A stretch of DNA of 32,543 bases from Defluviitaleaceae bacterium (lineage in GTDB: Bacteria; Bacillota; Clostridia; Lachnospirales; UBA5962): positions 1 to 32,543 of the forward strand of contig WRGD01000137.1 of NCBI GenBank assembly GCA_009787355.1, given 5' to 3'. The first letter of the stretch is position 1; each line of letters opens with the position of its first letter. Made by a program: the position numbers and the translations under genes. Positions 20,788 to 27,864 of this stretch are shown here, in pieces. A model generated the notes under the pieces. That model was not told the DNA's origin and did not search any database. It saw only the letters and a list, made by a program, of their open reading frames with translations.

Positions 20788-21570
20788 TTACACCATCATA
20801 TTATCTTTTATTTCAAGCCTTAGTCTATCCGCTATTAACGATATAAACTCGCTATTTGTAGGCTTTCCTTTGTTTATATTTACAGTACCTTTAAAATATT
20901 GTATAATTACATCTATATCTCCACGACTCCATGCAACTTCTATTGCGTGGCGTATTGCCCTTTCTACTCTGCTGTGCGATGTGTGGAATTTTTTAGCAAC
21001 AGATGGATAAAGCTCCTTGGTTATGTAATTCAAAATATCAGGATTATCTATACCCATAAGTATTGCTTCTCTCATGTAGTTGTAGCCTCGTATACTAGCA
21101 GGTACACCTAGGTTTTGCAAAATATTTGTAACTTTTGTTTCTAGATTGGGTATTTTTGGGCTATTTATAAAAGCACCACCCATTGGTTCGTCTTTTTTGC
21201 TTTGTTTAAGTTGTCTTATACGACTTACCATTACATCTATATCGAAAGGTTTTACAACATAATATTCTACACCCAATTCCATTGCTCTTTTTATTATTTT
21301 TTCACCTGTCATAGCAGATAACATTATAAATATAGGAATTGGACCATCTTGTTGTTTTAATTTTTCCAAAACGCCCATACCATCCAAATGTGGCATTACA
21401 CCATCTATTAGAGCTACATCTGGTTTTAACTCTATTATTTTGCTATATGCCTCTATACCGTCGTGTGCAACACCAACCATTTTAATGTCGTTATATTTAT
21501 TAAAGCTTTCGCTAATAACATCGCAGAAATCTTTGTTGTCGTCTGCTAAAAAAACGCTTATTGTTTCCAT
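20788..21570 (-). CDS. spo0A: Sporulation master regulator Spo0A
   Basis: This 260-residue response regulator controls entry into sporulation by binding 0A boxes when phosphorylated. The receiver domain (1-120) has the acidic pair D10-D11, phospho-acceptor D56 in DVALIDGVMPHLDG, and K107 in YVVKPF. The C-terminal DNA-binding domain includes NYMREAI, then YPSVAKKFHTSHSRVERAIR, AIEVAWSRGD and NKGKPTNSEFISLIADRLRLE, all diagnostic of Spo0A rather than a generic regulator. GGAGG lies 5 bases before ATG. Unlike the usual clostridial order, no spoIVB precedes it; a flagellin lies downstream and a spoIVF-like pair diverges upstream. The long gap upstream may hold its promoter region. Confidence 0.96.
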   Translation of the reverse strand: METISVFLADDNKDFCDVISESFNKYNDIKMVGVAHDGIEAYSKIIELKPDVALIDGVMPHLDGMGVLEKLKQQDGPIPIFIMLSAMTGEKIIKRAMELGVEYYVVKPFDIDVMVSRIRQLKQSKKDEPMGGAFINSPKIPNLETKVTNILQNLGVPASIRGYNYMREAILMGIDNPDILNYITKELYPSVAKKFHTSHSRVERAIRHAIEVAWSRGDIDVIIQYFKGTVNINKGKPTNSEFISLIADRLRLEIKDNMMV

Positions 21571-21930
21571 TATATCCTCCTATTTTTCGAGCTATTTTTC
21601 CCGAAAAAACTCATATTTTTTATACTATTGCATTTACTAAACAAATTATAGGATATATATCATTTTTTGTCAATATATTTTTAAATTTTTTCCAAAAAAA
21701 TATTTTCGGTTTTATACTCATGAAAATCAACAAAAACAAAAAACTTGCATATATATTAAGTTTATTTTTCGTATTTTTATATGCAAAATGCACAAATTTT
21801 ATATAAAAAACAAAAATCATCGAACATCGTTTGACATATTTCATATTATTTCAAAAAAAATTTGTAATAATTTTTTTACATGCAAAATATATATTTTAAA
21901 TAAAAACATTAAAAGTTTTCTGGAGGGTAT
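21571..21930. promoter_or_regulatory. Divergent promoter region between spo0A and the spoIVF-like operon
   Basis: This gap of about 360 bases is very AT-rich and holds no supported gene. TTTGTCAAT (21666-21674, plus) and TATGTCAAA (minus strand of 21830-21838) resemble the 0A box TTTGTCRAA with one mismatch each, which would fit autoregulation of spo0A. TTTTTCG/CGAAAAA (21583-21589 and 21602-21608) can form a hairpin just ahead of the spo0A ribosome site. I could not define a convincing sigma-H, sigma-E or sigma-A promoter. Confidence 0.3.
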
Positions 21931-22236
21931 ATGAAAAAGAAAAATAAACGATATAAGAGCAAGCAAAAAAATAGTTCTGAAAATAATTTGAAAGAAACAT
22001 TTTTTCTACAAACAACTGCTTGTGGAATAATTATTTTAGGAATACTAGTTGTAACAATGGTTAGTCCTGCTTATAATGTTCGTTCTACAATTGCTAGTAT
22101 AATACAAAACGACGATTTTTTTTATATAGAATTTTTACAAAATACATTTTGGGAAGTAGAAAACACTTACCACGAAGCAGAAGATTTTAGAATAGATGAA
22201 GAGCTTTTGGAAGAAATAAATTGGAGGAATGAATAA
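21931..22236 (+). CDS. Small membrane protein preceding SpoIVFB, possible reduced SpoIVFA
   Basis: This 101-residue protein has a Lys-rich cytoplasmic start (KKKNKRYKSKQKN), one membrane helix at about residues 27-47 (TACGIIILGILVVTMVSPAY) and an acidic outer tail ending EELLEEINWRNE. GGAGGG precedes ATG by 3 bases. It overlaps the SpoIVFB gene by 8 bases, so the two are co-translated. In Bacillus, SpoIVFA is a single-pass partner that anchors and inhibits SpoIVFB and carries an outer LytM-like domain of over 100 residues. Topology and position fit, but that domain is absent and I see no sequence signature, so the role is inferred from context. Confidence 0.55.
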   Translation: MKKKNKRYKSKQKNSSENNLKETFFLQTTACGIIILGILVVTMVSPAYNVRSTIASIIQNDDFFYIEFLQNTFWEVENTYHEAEDFRIDEELLEEINWRNE

Positions 22237-22966
22237 TGTGTCTATAATTGCCCAAAATTTTTTTGTAATATTTTTTCTAGCACTTTCACATGAAATGGGA
22301 CATATTGCTATGGCATTTTTATGTGGAGTGCGACCAAAAAAATTAAAAATAACGCCACTTGGATTTATAGCTTACATACAAGATTTTGAAAAGATATGTT
22401 TTAGTAAAAAAATATTAATTCTAATTGCTGGGCCATTTGTAAATTTTGTATTAACAATTATTTTTTTTTATTTAGATAATAATTTCCTGTTTAATGCAAA
22501 CTTAGTTCTTTTAATTTTTAATTTGTTACCCACATATCCACTAGATGGTAGCAAAATACTTATGGTCATATTAACAAGAAAAATAGGATTAATAAATAGT
22601 AGCACTTTTGTTATGAGAACTAGTTTTTTAATAAATATTACAATATTTTTGATTGGTATCGTACAAACAATATTATTTCCATTTAATATTAGCCTTATTT
22701 TAATTTTTTTGTACCTACAAAAAAAGTCTAAAGACTATTACATAGAAACAACAAAGATATTTTATGACATAATTTTATCTGGGCATAAATTAAACCAGCA
22801 AACAAAAATAAAAAGTATAATAATAGACATGGAAACACCTTTTTTAACAGTAATTAAAAGATTCAATCCAGATAGTTTTTACATAGTTTATATAAAAGAT
22901 AACAAAAAAATTGTGAATATAATGAATGAGTTTGAAATTTTGGAGAAAATAAAAGAAGCAAAATGA
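22229..22966 (+). CDS. spoIVFB: SpoIVFB-type site-2 intramembrane metalloprotease
   Basis: This polytopic zinc protease in Bacillus cleaves pro-sigma-K in the mother cell. The zinc motif SHEMGH is at 21-25, AGPFVN at 67-72, and the third metal ligand is in NLLPTYPLDG (N98 to D106-G107), all as in site-2 proteases. The C-terminal about 50 residues (ETPFLTVIKRF..FYIVYIKDNKKIVNIMNEFEI) look like the CBS-type regulatory domain of this family. Length is 245 residues. GGAGG ends only one base before ATG 22229, so GTG 22238 (residue 4, spacing 10) may be the true start. It overlaps the upstream small membrane protein gene. No sigK gene is in the window. Confidence 0.88.
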   Translation: MNNVSIIAQNFFVIFFLALSHEMGHIAMAFLCGVRPKKLKITPLGFIAYIQDFEKICFSKKILILIAGPFVNFVLTIIFFYLDNNFLFNANLVLLIFNLLPTYPLDGSKILMVILTRKIGLINSSTFVMRTSFLINITIFLIGIVQTILFPFNISLILIFLYLQKKSKDYYIETTKIFYDIILSGHKLNQQTKIKSIIIDMETPFLTVIKRFNPDSFYIVYIKDNKKIVNIMNEFEILEKIKEAK

Positions 22967-22987
22967 TTTATATTTATGATTTATATT

Positions 22988-23024
22988 AAATAGAGTAAAA
23001 AGTCAATTTCTTTTTACTCTATTT
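22988..23024 (+). terminator. Terminator after spoIVFB
   Basis: AAATAGAGTAAAAAG (22988-23002) and CTTTTTACTCTATTT (23010-23024) form a perfect 15-bp stem with a 7-base loop, 21 bases after the spoIVFB stop. The trailing U tract is short (ATTT then AATGACTTT), so termination may be partial. It separates the sporulation pair from the tldD run. Confidence 0.65.
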
Positions 23025-23110
23025 AATGACTTTGCAAAAAATAACAATATTAATTTACTTTAAGGTTACAATTTGGTATCATATAAGTAAAATTCAAAAG
23101 GGAGATAAGA

Positions 23111-24496
23111 ATGATAAATAGAAACGTAGCAAAAAATGTACTCCACACTGCACTCTCTACTGGTGGAGATTTTGCTGAAATTTTTATAGAAAACAGAAAA
23201 ACGAACAACATCTCTTTAATAAATGGCAAATTAGACAAGGCTGTGTCTGGTATAGACTACGGGATTGGTTTGCGTATATTTGTTGGGCATAATGCTATAT
23301 ATACTTATACAAACGATTTATCGGAAAGTAATTTATTATTTATGGCAAAAAACGCAGCAGATGCTGTAAATATTAGTAAACAAAACGAAATAGTTTTAGA
23401 TTTTACAACAAAAAATATAAATAATATACATCCTATAAAAATACTTCCAAGCGAAGTACCTAAAACTGATATTATAGATATCTTGAAATTGGCAAATAAA
23501 TATTCGAAAGACTATAGTAAAAGCATATCGCAAACAGGTGGATACTACACGGATGAAGTTCAAGATATCGTTATTATAAATTCTAAAGGGTTGTGGGTAG
23601 AAGACAGAAGAATACGGACAAGAGTAGAAATAACAGCTGTTGCAAGTAATGGAACAGAAAAACAAACAGGTAAACACGCTCCTGGTTCACATAGTGGATA
23701 TGAATTTGTAAAAAATCTGGATATAGAATTTTTAGCAAAAGACAGTGCAAGAATAGCTGCCACAATGCTTGAAGCAAGTTATGCACCATCTGGAAAAATG
23801 ACAGTAGTAATAGACAAAGGTTTTGGTGGAGTAATACTACATGAAGCTTGTGGTCACAGCCTAGAGGCTACAGCAATAGCAAAAGGTGCTTCTACATTCT
23901 GTAATATGAAAGGCAAACAAATAGCAAGTCCTATAGTAACATATATAGACGACGGTACTATACCAAATGCTTGGGGTTCTATAAACGTAGATGACGAGGG
24001 TACACCAACGCAAAAAAATATACTTATAGAAAACGGAATATTAAAAACTTACCTCGTAGATACATTAAACGGATTAAAAATGGGAGAACCATCCACAGGT
24101 TCTAGTCGTAGGCAGTCATATAAATATGCCCCAACATCTCGTATGACAAACACATATATTCAAGCAGGAACAGATAAAGAAAAGGATATTATATCAAATA
24201 CAGAATACGGACTATATGCTGCAAAAATGGGTGGAGGTTCTGTAACACCAGCTACAGGCGAATACAATTTTTCTGTAATAGAAGGGTATTTAATAGAAAA
24301 CGGAAAAATAACAAAACCAGTAAGAGGTGCTAGTCTTATTGGCATGGGTTCCAGTACACTTAAAAATATAGATGCTGTTGCAGATATAGAAAAGCAAGGA
24401 CAAGGTATGTGTGGCTCTATTAGTGGTTCTATACCTACAAATGTAGGGCAACCAATGATAAGAGTAAAAGAAATGACAGTTGGAGGACAAAACTAA
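23111..24496 (+). CDS. tldD: TldD metalloprotease subunit
   Basis: TldD is the catalytic half of the TldD/TldE heterodimer, a cytoplasmic zinc protease that threads and cuts unfolded peptides. In E. coli it matures microcin B17 and degrades the antitoxin CcdA. The zinc motif HEACGH is at 244-249, with EA shortly after. The third-ligand region lies in the C-terminal half (CGSISGSIPTNVGQPMIRVKEMTVGG closes the protein). At 461 residues it has family length. AAGGGAG sits 6 bases before ATG. The stop overlaps the tldE start by one base, so the two are translationally coupled. It opens the long plus-strand run extending to 32 kb. Confidence 0.94.
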   Translation: MINRNVAKNVLHTALSTGGDFAEIFIENRKTNNISLINGKLDKAVSGIDYGIGLRIFVGHNAIYTYTNDLSESNLLFMAKNAADAVNISKQNEIVLDFTTKNINNIHPIKILPSEVPKTDIIDILKLANKYSKDYSKSISQTGGYYTDEVQDIVIINSKGLWVEDRRIRTRVEITAVASNGTEKQTGKHAPGSHSGYEFVKNLDIEFLAKDSARIAATMLEASYAPSGKMTVVIDKGFGGVILHEACGHSLEATAIAKGASTFCNMKGKQIASPIVTYIDDGTIPNAWGSINVDDEGTPTQKNILIENGILKTYLVDTLNGLKMGEPSTGSSRRQSYKYAPTSRMTNTYIQAGTDKEKDIISNTEYGLYAAKMGGGSVTPATGEYNFSVIEGYLIENGKITKPVRGASLIGMGSSTLKNIDAVADIEKQGQGMCGSISGSIPTNVGQPMIRVKEMTVGGQN

Positions 24497-25839
24497 TGGA
24501 TATACAAACATTCAAAACAAAACTTTTTGAAGCTGCAAAAAATGCTGGTTTTAGTGATTTTGAAATTTATTATGTTAGTAGTAAATCTTTTAGTGTAACT
24601 GTTTTTCAAAATAATGTAAGAGAATATAAAAATTCCTCACCAGTAGGACTTTCTTTTAGAGGTACCTATGATGGAAAAGTTGGATACGTATATACTGAAA
24701 ATATTTCGGAAGAAGTAATCAATTTTTTAATTGAAAATGCAAAACAAAATGCAATAATAAAAGAAGAAAAAAATGAATTTTTATTCGAAGGTTCAAAATC
24801 TTATCCAAAAGTGCCTGACAAAAGTCAATTTTTAGATAAAAAAACATCTAAAGAAAAAATAGATATGGCAAAAGAAATGGAAAAAATAGCACTAGAGATA
24901 GACAAAAGAATAGTCTCTGTAGATGCCTCTGTTATAGCGAATGGTACAGGTCTTATACTTATAAGTAACAGCTACGGTCTTGATGTATCGTTTGAATATG
25001 GAGATGCTGTAGCATATGTTATAACAAGAGCAACAGACGGCACACAAACAAAAATTGGCTACAATTTGTGGTCGGGAGCTGATTTTTCTACTTTCGATGC
25101 TGAAAAAATAGCAAAAAAAGCTGTAAAAATAACAACAGACAAATTAGGAGCTTCATCCATAAAATCTGGAACATACGATATTTTAATAGAAAACAAAGCA
25201 GCTGTACAATTTTTATCTGCTTTTGTATCTAACTTTTATGCAGAAGTTGTACAGAAAGGATTTTCACTTCTAAAAGACAAGATAAACAAAAAAATTGCAA
25301 GTTCAATTATAACAATAAAAGATAATGTAATGCATCCCGATTCTTTAACAGCCGTACCTTTCGACTCTGAAGGTGTAGCAACTTTCGATAAAATTGTTAT
25401 AGAAAAAGGTATTTTAAAAACATATCTATACGATATAAAATCGGCAAAAAAAGATAATTTAAAAAGTACAGGAAATGGTTTTAAATCATCTTTTAAATCT
25501 GCTGTTGGAATAGATGTAAACAACTTTTTTATAGAGCCAAGTACAAAATCTATAGAAGAGATAAAAAAAGACTTTTCAGGAATATTAATAACAAGTTTTG
25601 CAGGTATGCACTCTGGTGTAAATTCTACATCTGGAGATTTTTCATTACAAGCTGGTGGGTTTTTAATAGAAAATGGGGAAACTATAAAACCTGTAGAACA
25701 AATAGTATCCTCTGGAAACTTTTACGACTTATTAAATAATATAGAAGATATAGCTAATGATTTGTATTTTAATCCTATGGGAAAATCTATAGGTAGTCCA
25801 ACGCTACTTGTAAAAAGCATTACTATTTCTGGTGAATGA
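24496..25839 (+). CDS. tldE: TldE (PmbA) subunit of the TldD/TldE protease
   Basis: This 447-residue paralogue of TldD lacks the HExxxH zinc site, as expected of the non-catalytic TldE/PmbA subunit. Family features are the N-terminal FEIYYVSSKSFSVTVFQNNV strand region, PDKSQFLDKKTSKEK, and the C-terminal FSLQAGGFLIENGE followed by GNFYDLLNNIEDIANDL and SIGSPTLLVKSI. Its ATG overlaps the tldD stop by one base, and its own stop overlaps the next gene's ATG. No RiPP precursor peptide was recognised nearby, so a general peptide-clearance role is more likely than maturation of a specific product. Confidence 0.92.
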   Translation: MDIQTFKTKLFEAAKNAGFSDFEIYYVSSKSFSVTVFQNNVREYKNSSPVGLSFRGTYDGKVGYVYTENISEEVINFLIENAKQNAIIKEEKNEFLFEGSKSYPKVPDKSQFLDKKTSKEKIDMAKEMEKIALEIDKRIVSVDASVIANGTGLILISNSYGLDVSFEYGDAVAYVITRATDGTQTKIGYNLWSGADFSTFDAEKIAKKAVKITTDKLGASSIKSGTYDILIENKAAVQFLSAFVSNFYAEVVQKGFSLLKDKINKKIASSIITIKDNVMHPDSLTAVPFDSEGVATFDKIVIEKGILKTYLYDIKSAKKDNLKSTGNGFKSSFKSAVGIDVNNFFIEPSTKSIEEIKKDFSGILITSFAGMHSGVNSTSGDFSLQAGGFLIENGETIKPVEQIVSSGNFYDLLNNIEDIANDLYFNPMGKSIGSPTLLVKSITISGE

Positions 25840-26351
25840 TGAGGAAGAAGAAAAATAAGAATAATACTATAAATATAGATATAAATATAGATGGTGGTTT
25901 GACATATTTCGAATCTCCTATAGGAAATATAGCTATTTCCTGTGTAGATAATTATATAACTAGCCTAAAATTTGGAGATATAACACAAGAAGCATTTAAT
26001 GAAGATATGGAAGTTTTGATAGAATGTAAAAATGAGCTAAAAAATTATTTCCTGGGAAATATAAAAAGTTTTAGCGTACCGTATAAGAACAACGGTACAG
26101 ATTTTTTTAAAAAAGTATGGCAAAATTTAAAAGACATACCATATGGAACAACAACAAGCTACAAAGAAATAGCAAAAAAAATAGAAAACCCAAATGGTAC
26201 TAGAGCCGTTGGTTTAGCAAATAGCAGAAATAATATATGGATAATCGTACCCTGTCATAGAGTTATAGCACATAATGGTAATTTATCTGGCTATTCCGGG
26301 GAAGTTTGGAGAAAAGAGTGGTTGATAAACCATGAAAAGAAGTATAAATAA
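25836..26351 (+). CDS. ogt: Methylated-DNA--protein-cysteine methyltransferase
   Basis: This suicide repair protein takes O6-alkyl groups from guanine onto a cysteine. The active site is VPCHRVI with C140. The DNA-binding helix-turn-helix is PYGTTTSYKEIAKKI...GTRAVGLANSRNNI, where the Arg finger in TRAVG flips the base. The C-terminus is YSGEVWRKEWLINHE in place of the usual GGLWRK. The 171 residues include an Asn/Lys-rich leader of about 20 residues not typical of the family; the alternative ATG at 25839 changes only one residue. The start overlaps the tldE stop by four bases (ATGA), implying coupled translation. Confidence 0.93.
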   Translation: MMRKKKNKNNTINIDINIDGGLTYFESPIGNIAISCVDNYITSLKFGDITQEAFNEDMEVLIECKNELKNYFLGNIKSFSVPYKNNGTDFFKKVWQNLKDIPYGTTTSYKEIAKKIENPNGTRAVGLANSRNNIWIIVPCHRVIAHNGNLSGYSGEVWRKEWLINHEKKYK

Positions 26352-26362
26352 GGAGTTTATTT

Positions 26363-27448
26363 ATGAAAAAAATAATACTGACTATAATAATTTTAATAAT
26401 GTTCCCTTTTCCTCTTCTTGCAAATGTACCGAATCTTACATTAGAGGAGGCAACAAGACTTGCTATAAATAATAGTACACAAATAAGAAATTTGGAAAGT
26501 AATATAACCTTATCGAGAGAGGGACAGCAAAGAATAAGAGACTTAATGTGGACAAATCCACAAATACCAGCATCTGATTTTGTACGTATGCAAGCAGATA
26601 TGATGAGGCTGGATGCAAATCGTGCTGTTAGTCTTAGTAGTATTACTGCTCAAGAGCAAACTTTAGAGTTTATTATTTCTAACCATTTTGCAAATATAAT
26701 AATGGCACAAAACGAATTAGAAATTTTCGACAAAAACATAAGCCTAATACAAAGAGATTTAAATAATCTTAGAATAATGCAAAGCCTTGGTATGGCAAGT
26801 AATTCACAAATAGATAGTGTGGTTACAAGCCATAGACAAGCGTTAAACAATAGAGAAAATTTAATATCTTCTATCGATTCTGCATTTAGAGAATTAAATA
26901 GATTAATGGGTACAAATCAAAACAATGTGTATAATGTTATTTTCGAGCCTACATTTAATAATCTTAATGATATAAATTTAAACGAATTTATATCAAGACA
27001 TCAAAATAATAGTGTACAAATAGAAAATATAACAAATCAACTACGAATAGCAAGGTTCGAATTAGACAATCATAGATTAGATTTTACCCCAGCAAGTGGT
27101 ATGGTATCTCTTACAGAACCTACAAGAAGTGATAGAGAACTACAAGTTACACAAACAAATAGAGATTTACGAGAAGCAAGAGAACAAGTAGAAAATAATA
27201 TTACAGATTTATACAACCAAATAATCAACTTAGAACTTACTATAGAAGGTATGGAGCTACAATTAGCTATACTAAACCAAGAAATTAGAGTTTTAGAAGT
27301 ACAGTACGAAGTAGGACAAATAACAGCTATAGAGCTTGACAGAAAATTATTAGAAAAAGAAAATTTAACAGAAAATATAAGAAGACAAAAAACAAATCAT
27401 TATTTACTTTTGATGAGACTAAACAATCCAAATATTTTGGTAGGATAA
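26363..27448 (+). CDS. TolC-like outer-membrane-efflux family protein
   Basis: This 361-residue secreted protein has a signal peptide (residues 1-20, KKIILTIIILIMFPFPLLA, cleaved before NVP). LTLEEATRLAINNSTQIRN is the classic opening helix of TolC repeats. Long amphipathic coiled-coil helices follow (about 90-180 and 255-350), with a second half resembling the first: AREQVENNITDLYNQIINLE, then YEVGQITAIELDRK, which matches the TolC 'Y..G..s..e' signature. The beta-barrel-forming strands of true TolC are not obvious, and a monoderm has no outer membrane. Such proteins occur in clostridia with unclear function, perhaps as an envelope scaffold for efflux. AAGGAG lies 8 bases upstream. A MATE exporter sits later in the same run. 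Confidence 0.82.
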   Translation: MKKIILTIIILIMFPFPLLANVPNLTLEEATRLAINNSTQIRNLESNITLSREGQQRIRDLMWTNPQIPASDFVRMQADMMRLDANRAVSLSSITAQEQTLEFIISNHFANIIMAQNELEIFDKNISLIQRDLNNLRIMQSLGMASNSQIDSVVTSHRQALNNRENLISSIDSAFRELNRLMGTNQNNVYNVIFEPTFNNLNDINLNEFISRHQNNSVQIENITNQLRIARFELDNHRLDFTPASGMVSLTEPTRSDRELQVTQTNRDLREAREQVENNITDLYNQIINLELTIEGMELQLAILNQEIRVLEVQYEVGQITAIELDRKLLEKENLTENIRRQKTNHYLLLMRLNNPNILVG

Positions 27449-27456
27449 CTTCCAAT

Positions 27457-27753
27457 ATGACAACAATAGAAGAAATAAAAGAAAAAATAATTCCTATAGC
27501 TAAAGAATATGGTATTACTAAAGTTGCTTTATTTGGTTCTTTTGCAAGGGGAAAAGCTACTGAAAATAGTGATATTGATATTTTAATAAATGAAAGTGAA
27601 AAAATACGTGGAATGTTTACTTTTGGTGATTTTATTGTTAAATTAGAAAACACTTTGTCTAAAAAAGTTGATGTTATAACATATTCTGATTTGAAAAATT
27701 CCAGAATAAGGAAATATATTGAAAAAGATGAGGTTATTATATATGGATTTTAA
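27457..27753 (+). CDS. mntA: MNT-type nucleotidyltransferase (MntA antitoxin of a HEPN/MNT module)
   Basis: This 98-residue minimal nucleotidyltransferase has the catalytic GSFARGKATENSDIDILI motif (G-S-x10-D-x-D) and KVDVITYSDL supplying the third acidic residue. MntA proteins neutralise the HEPN RNase HepT by adding AMP to a tyrosine. It starts 9 bases after the tolC-like stop with only a weak ribosome site (TAGGAT). An ORF with HEPN-like start overlaps its 3' end in the typical arrangement, but that partner is cut short. The module is thus reduced to an apparently intact antitoxin inside a housekeeping operon. Confidence 0.88.
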   Translation: MTTIEEIKEKIIPIAKEYGITKVALFGSFARGKATENSDIDILINESEKIRGMFTFGDFIVKLENTLSKKVDVITYSDLKNSRIRKYIEKDEVIIYGF

Positions 27754-27862
27754 AGATAAGGAATACTTAAATTTAATAGTAGATTATGCAATTGAAATAG
27801 ACGAAATAAAAGAATACTGCACGAAAATATTAAATGAATTAGAAAATAAAGAAAGAAATTGA
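27743..27862 (+). pseudogene. Truncated HEPN (HepT) toxin remnant, 39 codons
   Basis: ATG 27743 overlaps the end of mntA by 11 bases and opens KDKEYLNLIVDYAIEIDEIK and EYCTKILNELENKERN before TGA at 27860. The charged helical start resembles HepT/HEPN proteins, and an overlapping HEPN partner is the usual layout. A full HepT is about 110-140 residues and carries an R-x4-6-H RNase motif near its end; neither is here. The TGA sits two bases before the aspS ATG, so the remnant could serve to couple translation into aspS. Assignment depends mainly on context. Confidence 0.55.
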
Positions 27863-27864
27863 AA

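Noticed and set aside
21561-21844. Short open frames on both strands in the spo0A upstream gap
   Set aside because: Composition follows the AT-rich DNA (Phe/Ile/Lys/Tyr), no ribosome site; treated as regulatory gap.
21831-21860. TTGACA at 21831 as the -35 of the spoIVF-like operon
   Set aside because: No acceptable -10 lies 16-18 bases downstream; the position is a run of A.
23396-23789. Overlapping minus-strand frames within tldD
   Set aside because: Antisense shadows of a well-identified gene.
27859-27864. TTG 27859 as the aspS start
   Set aside because: ATG 27865 is two codons further on and is the better initiator; neither has a strong ribosome site.
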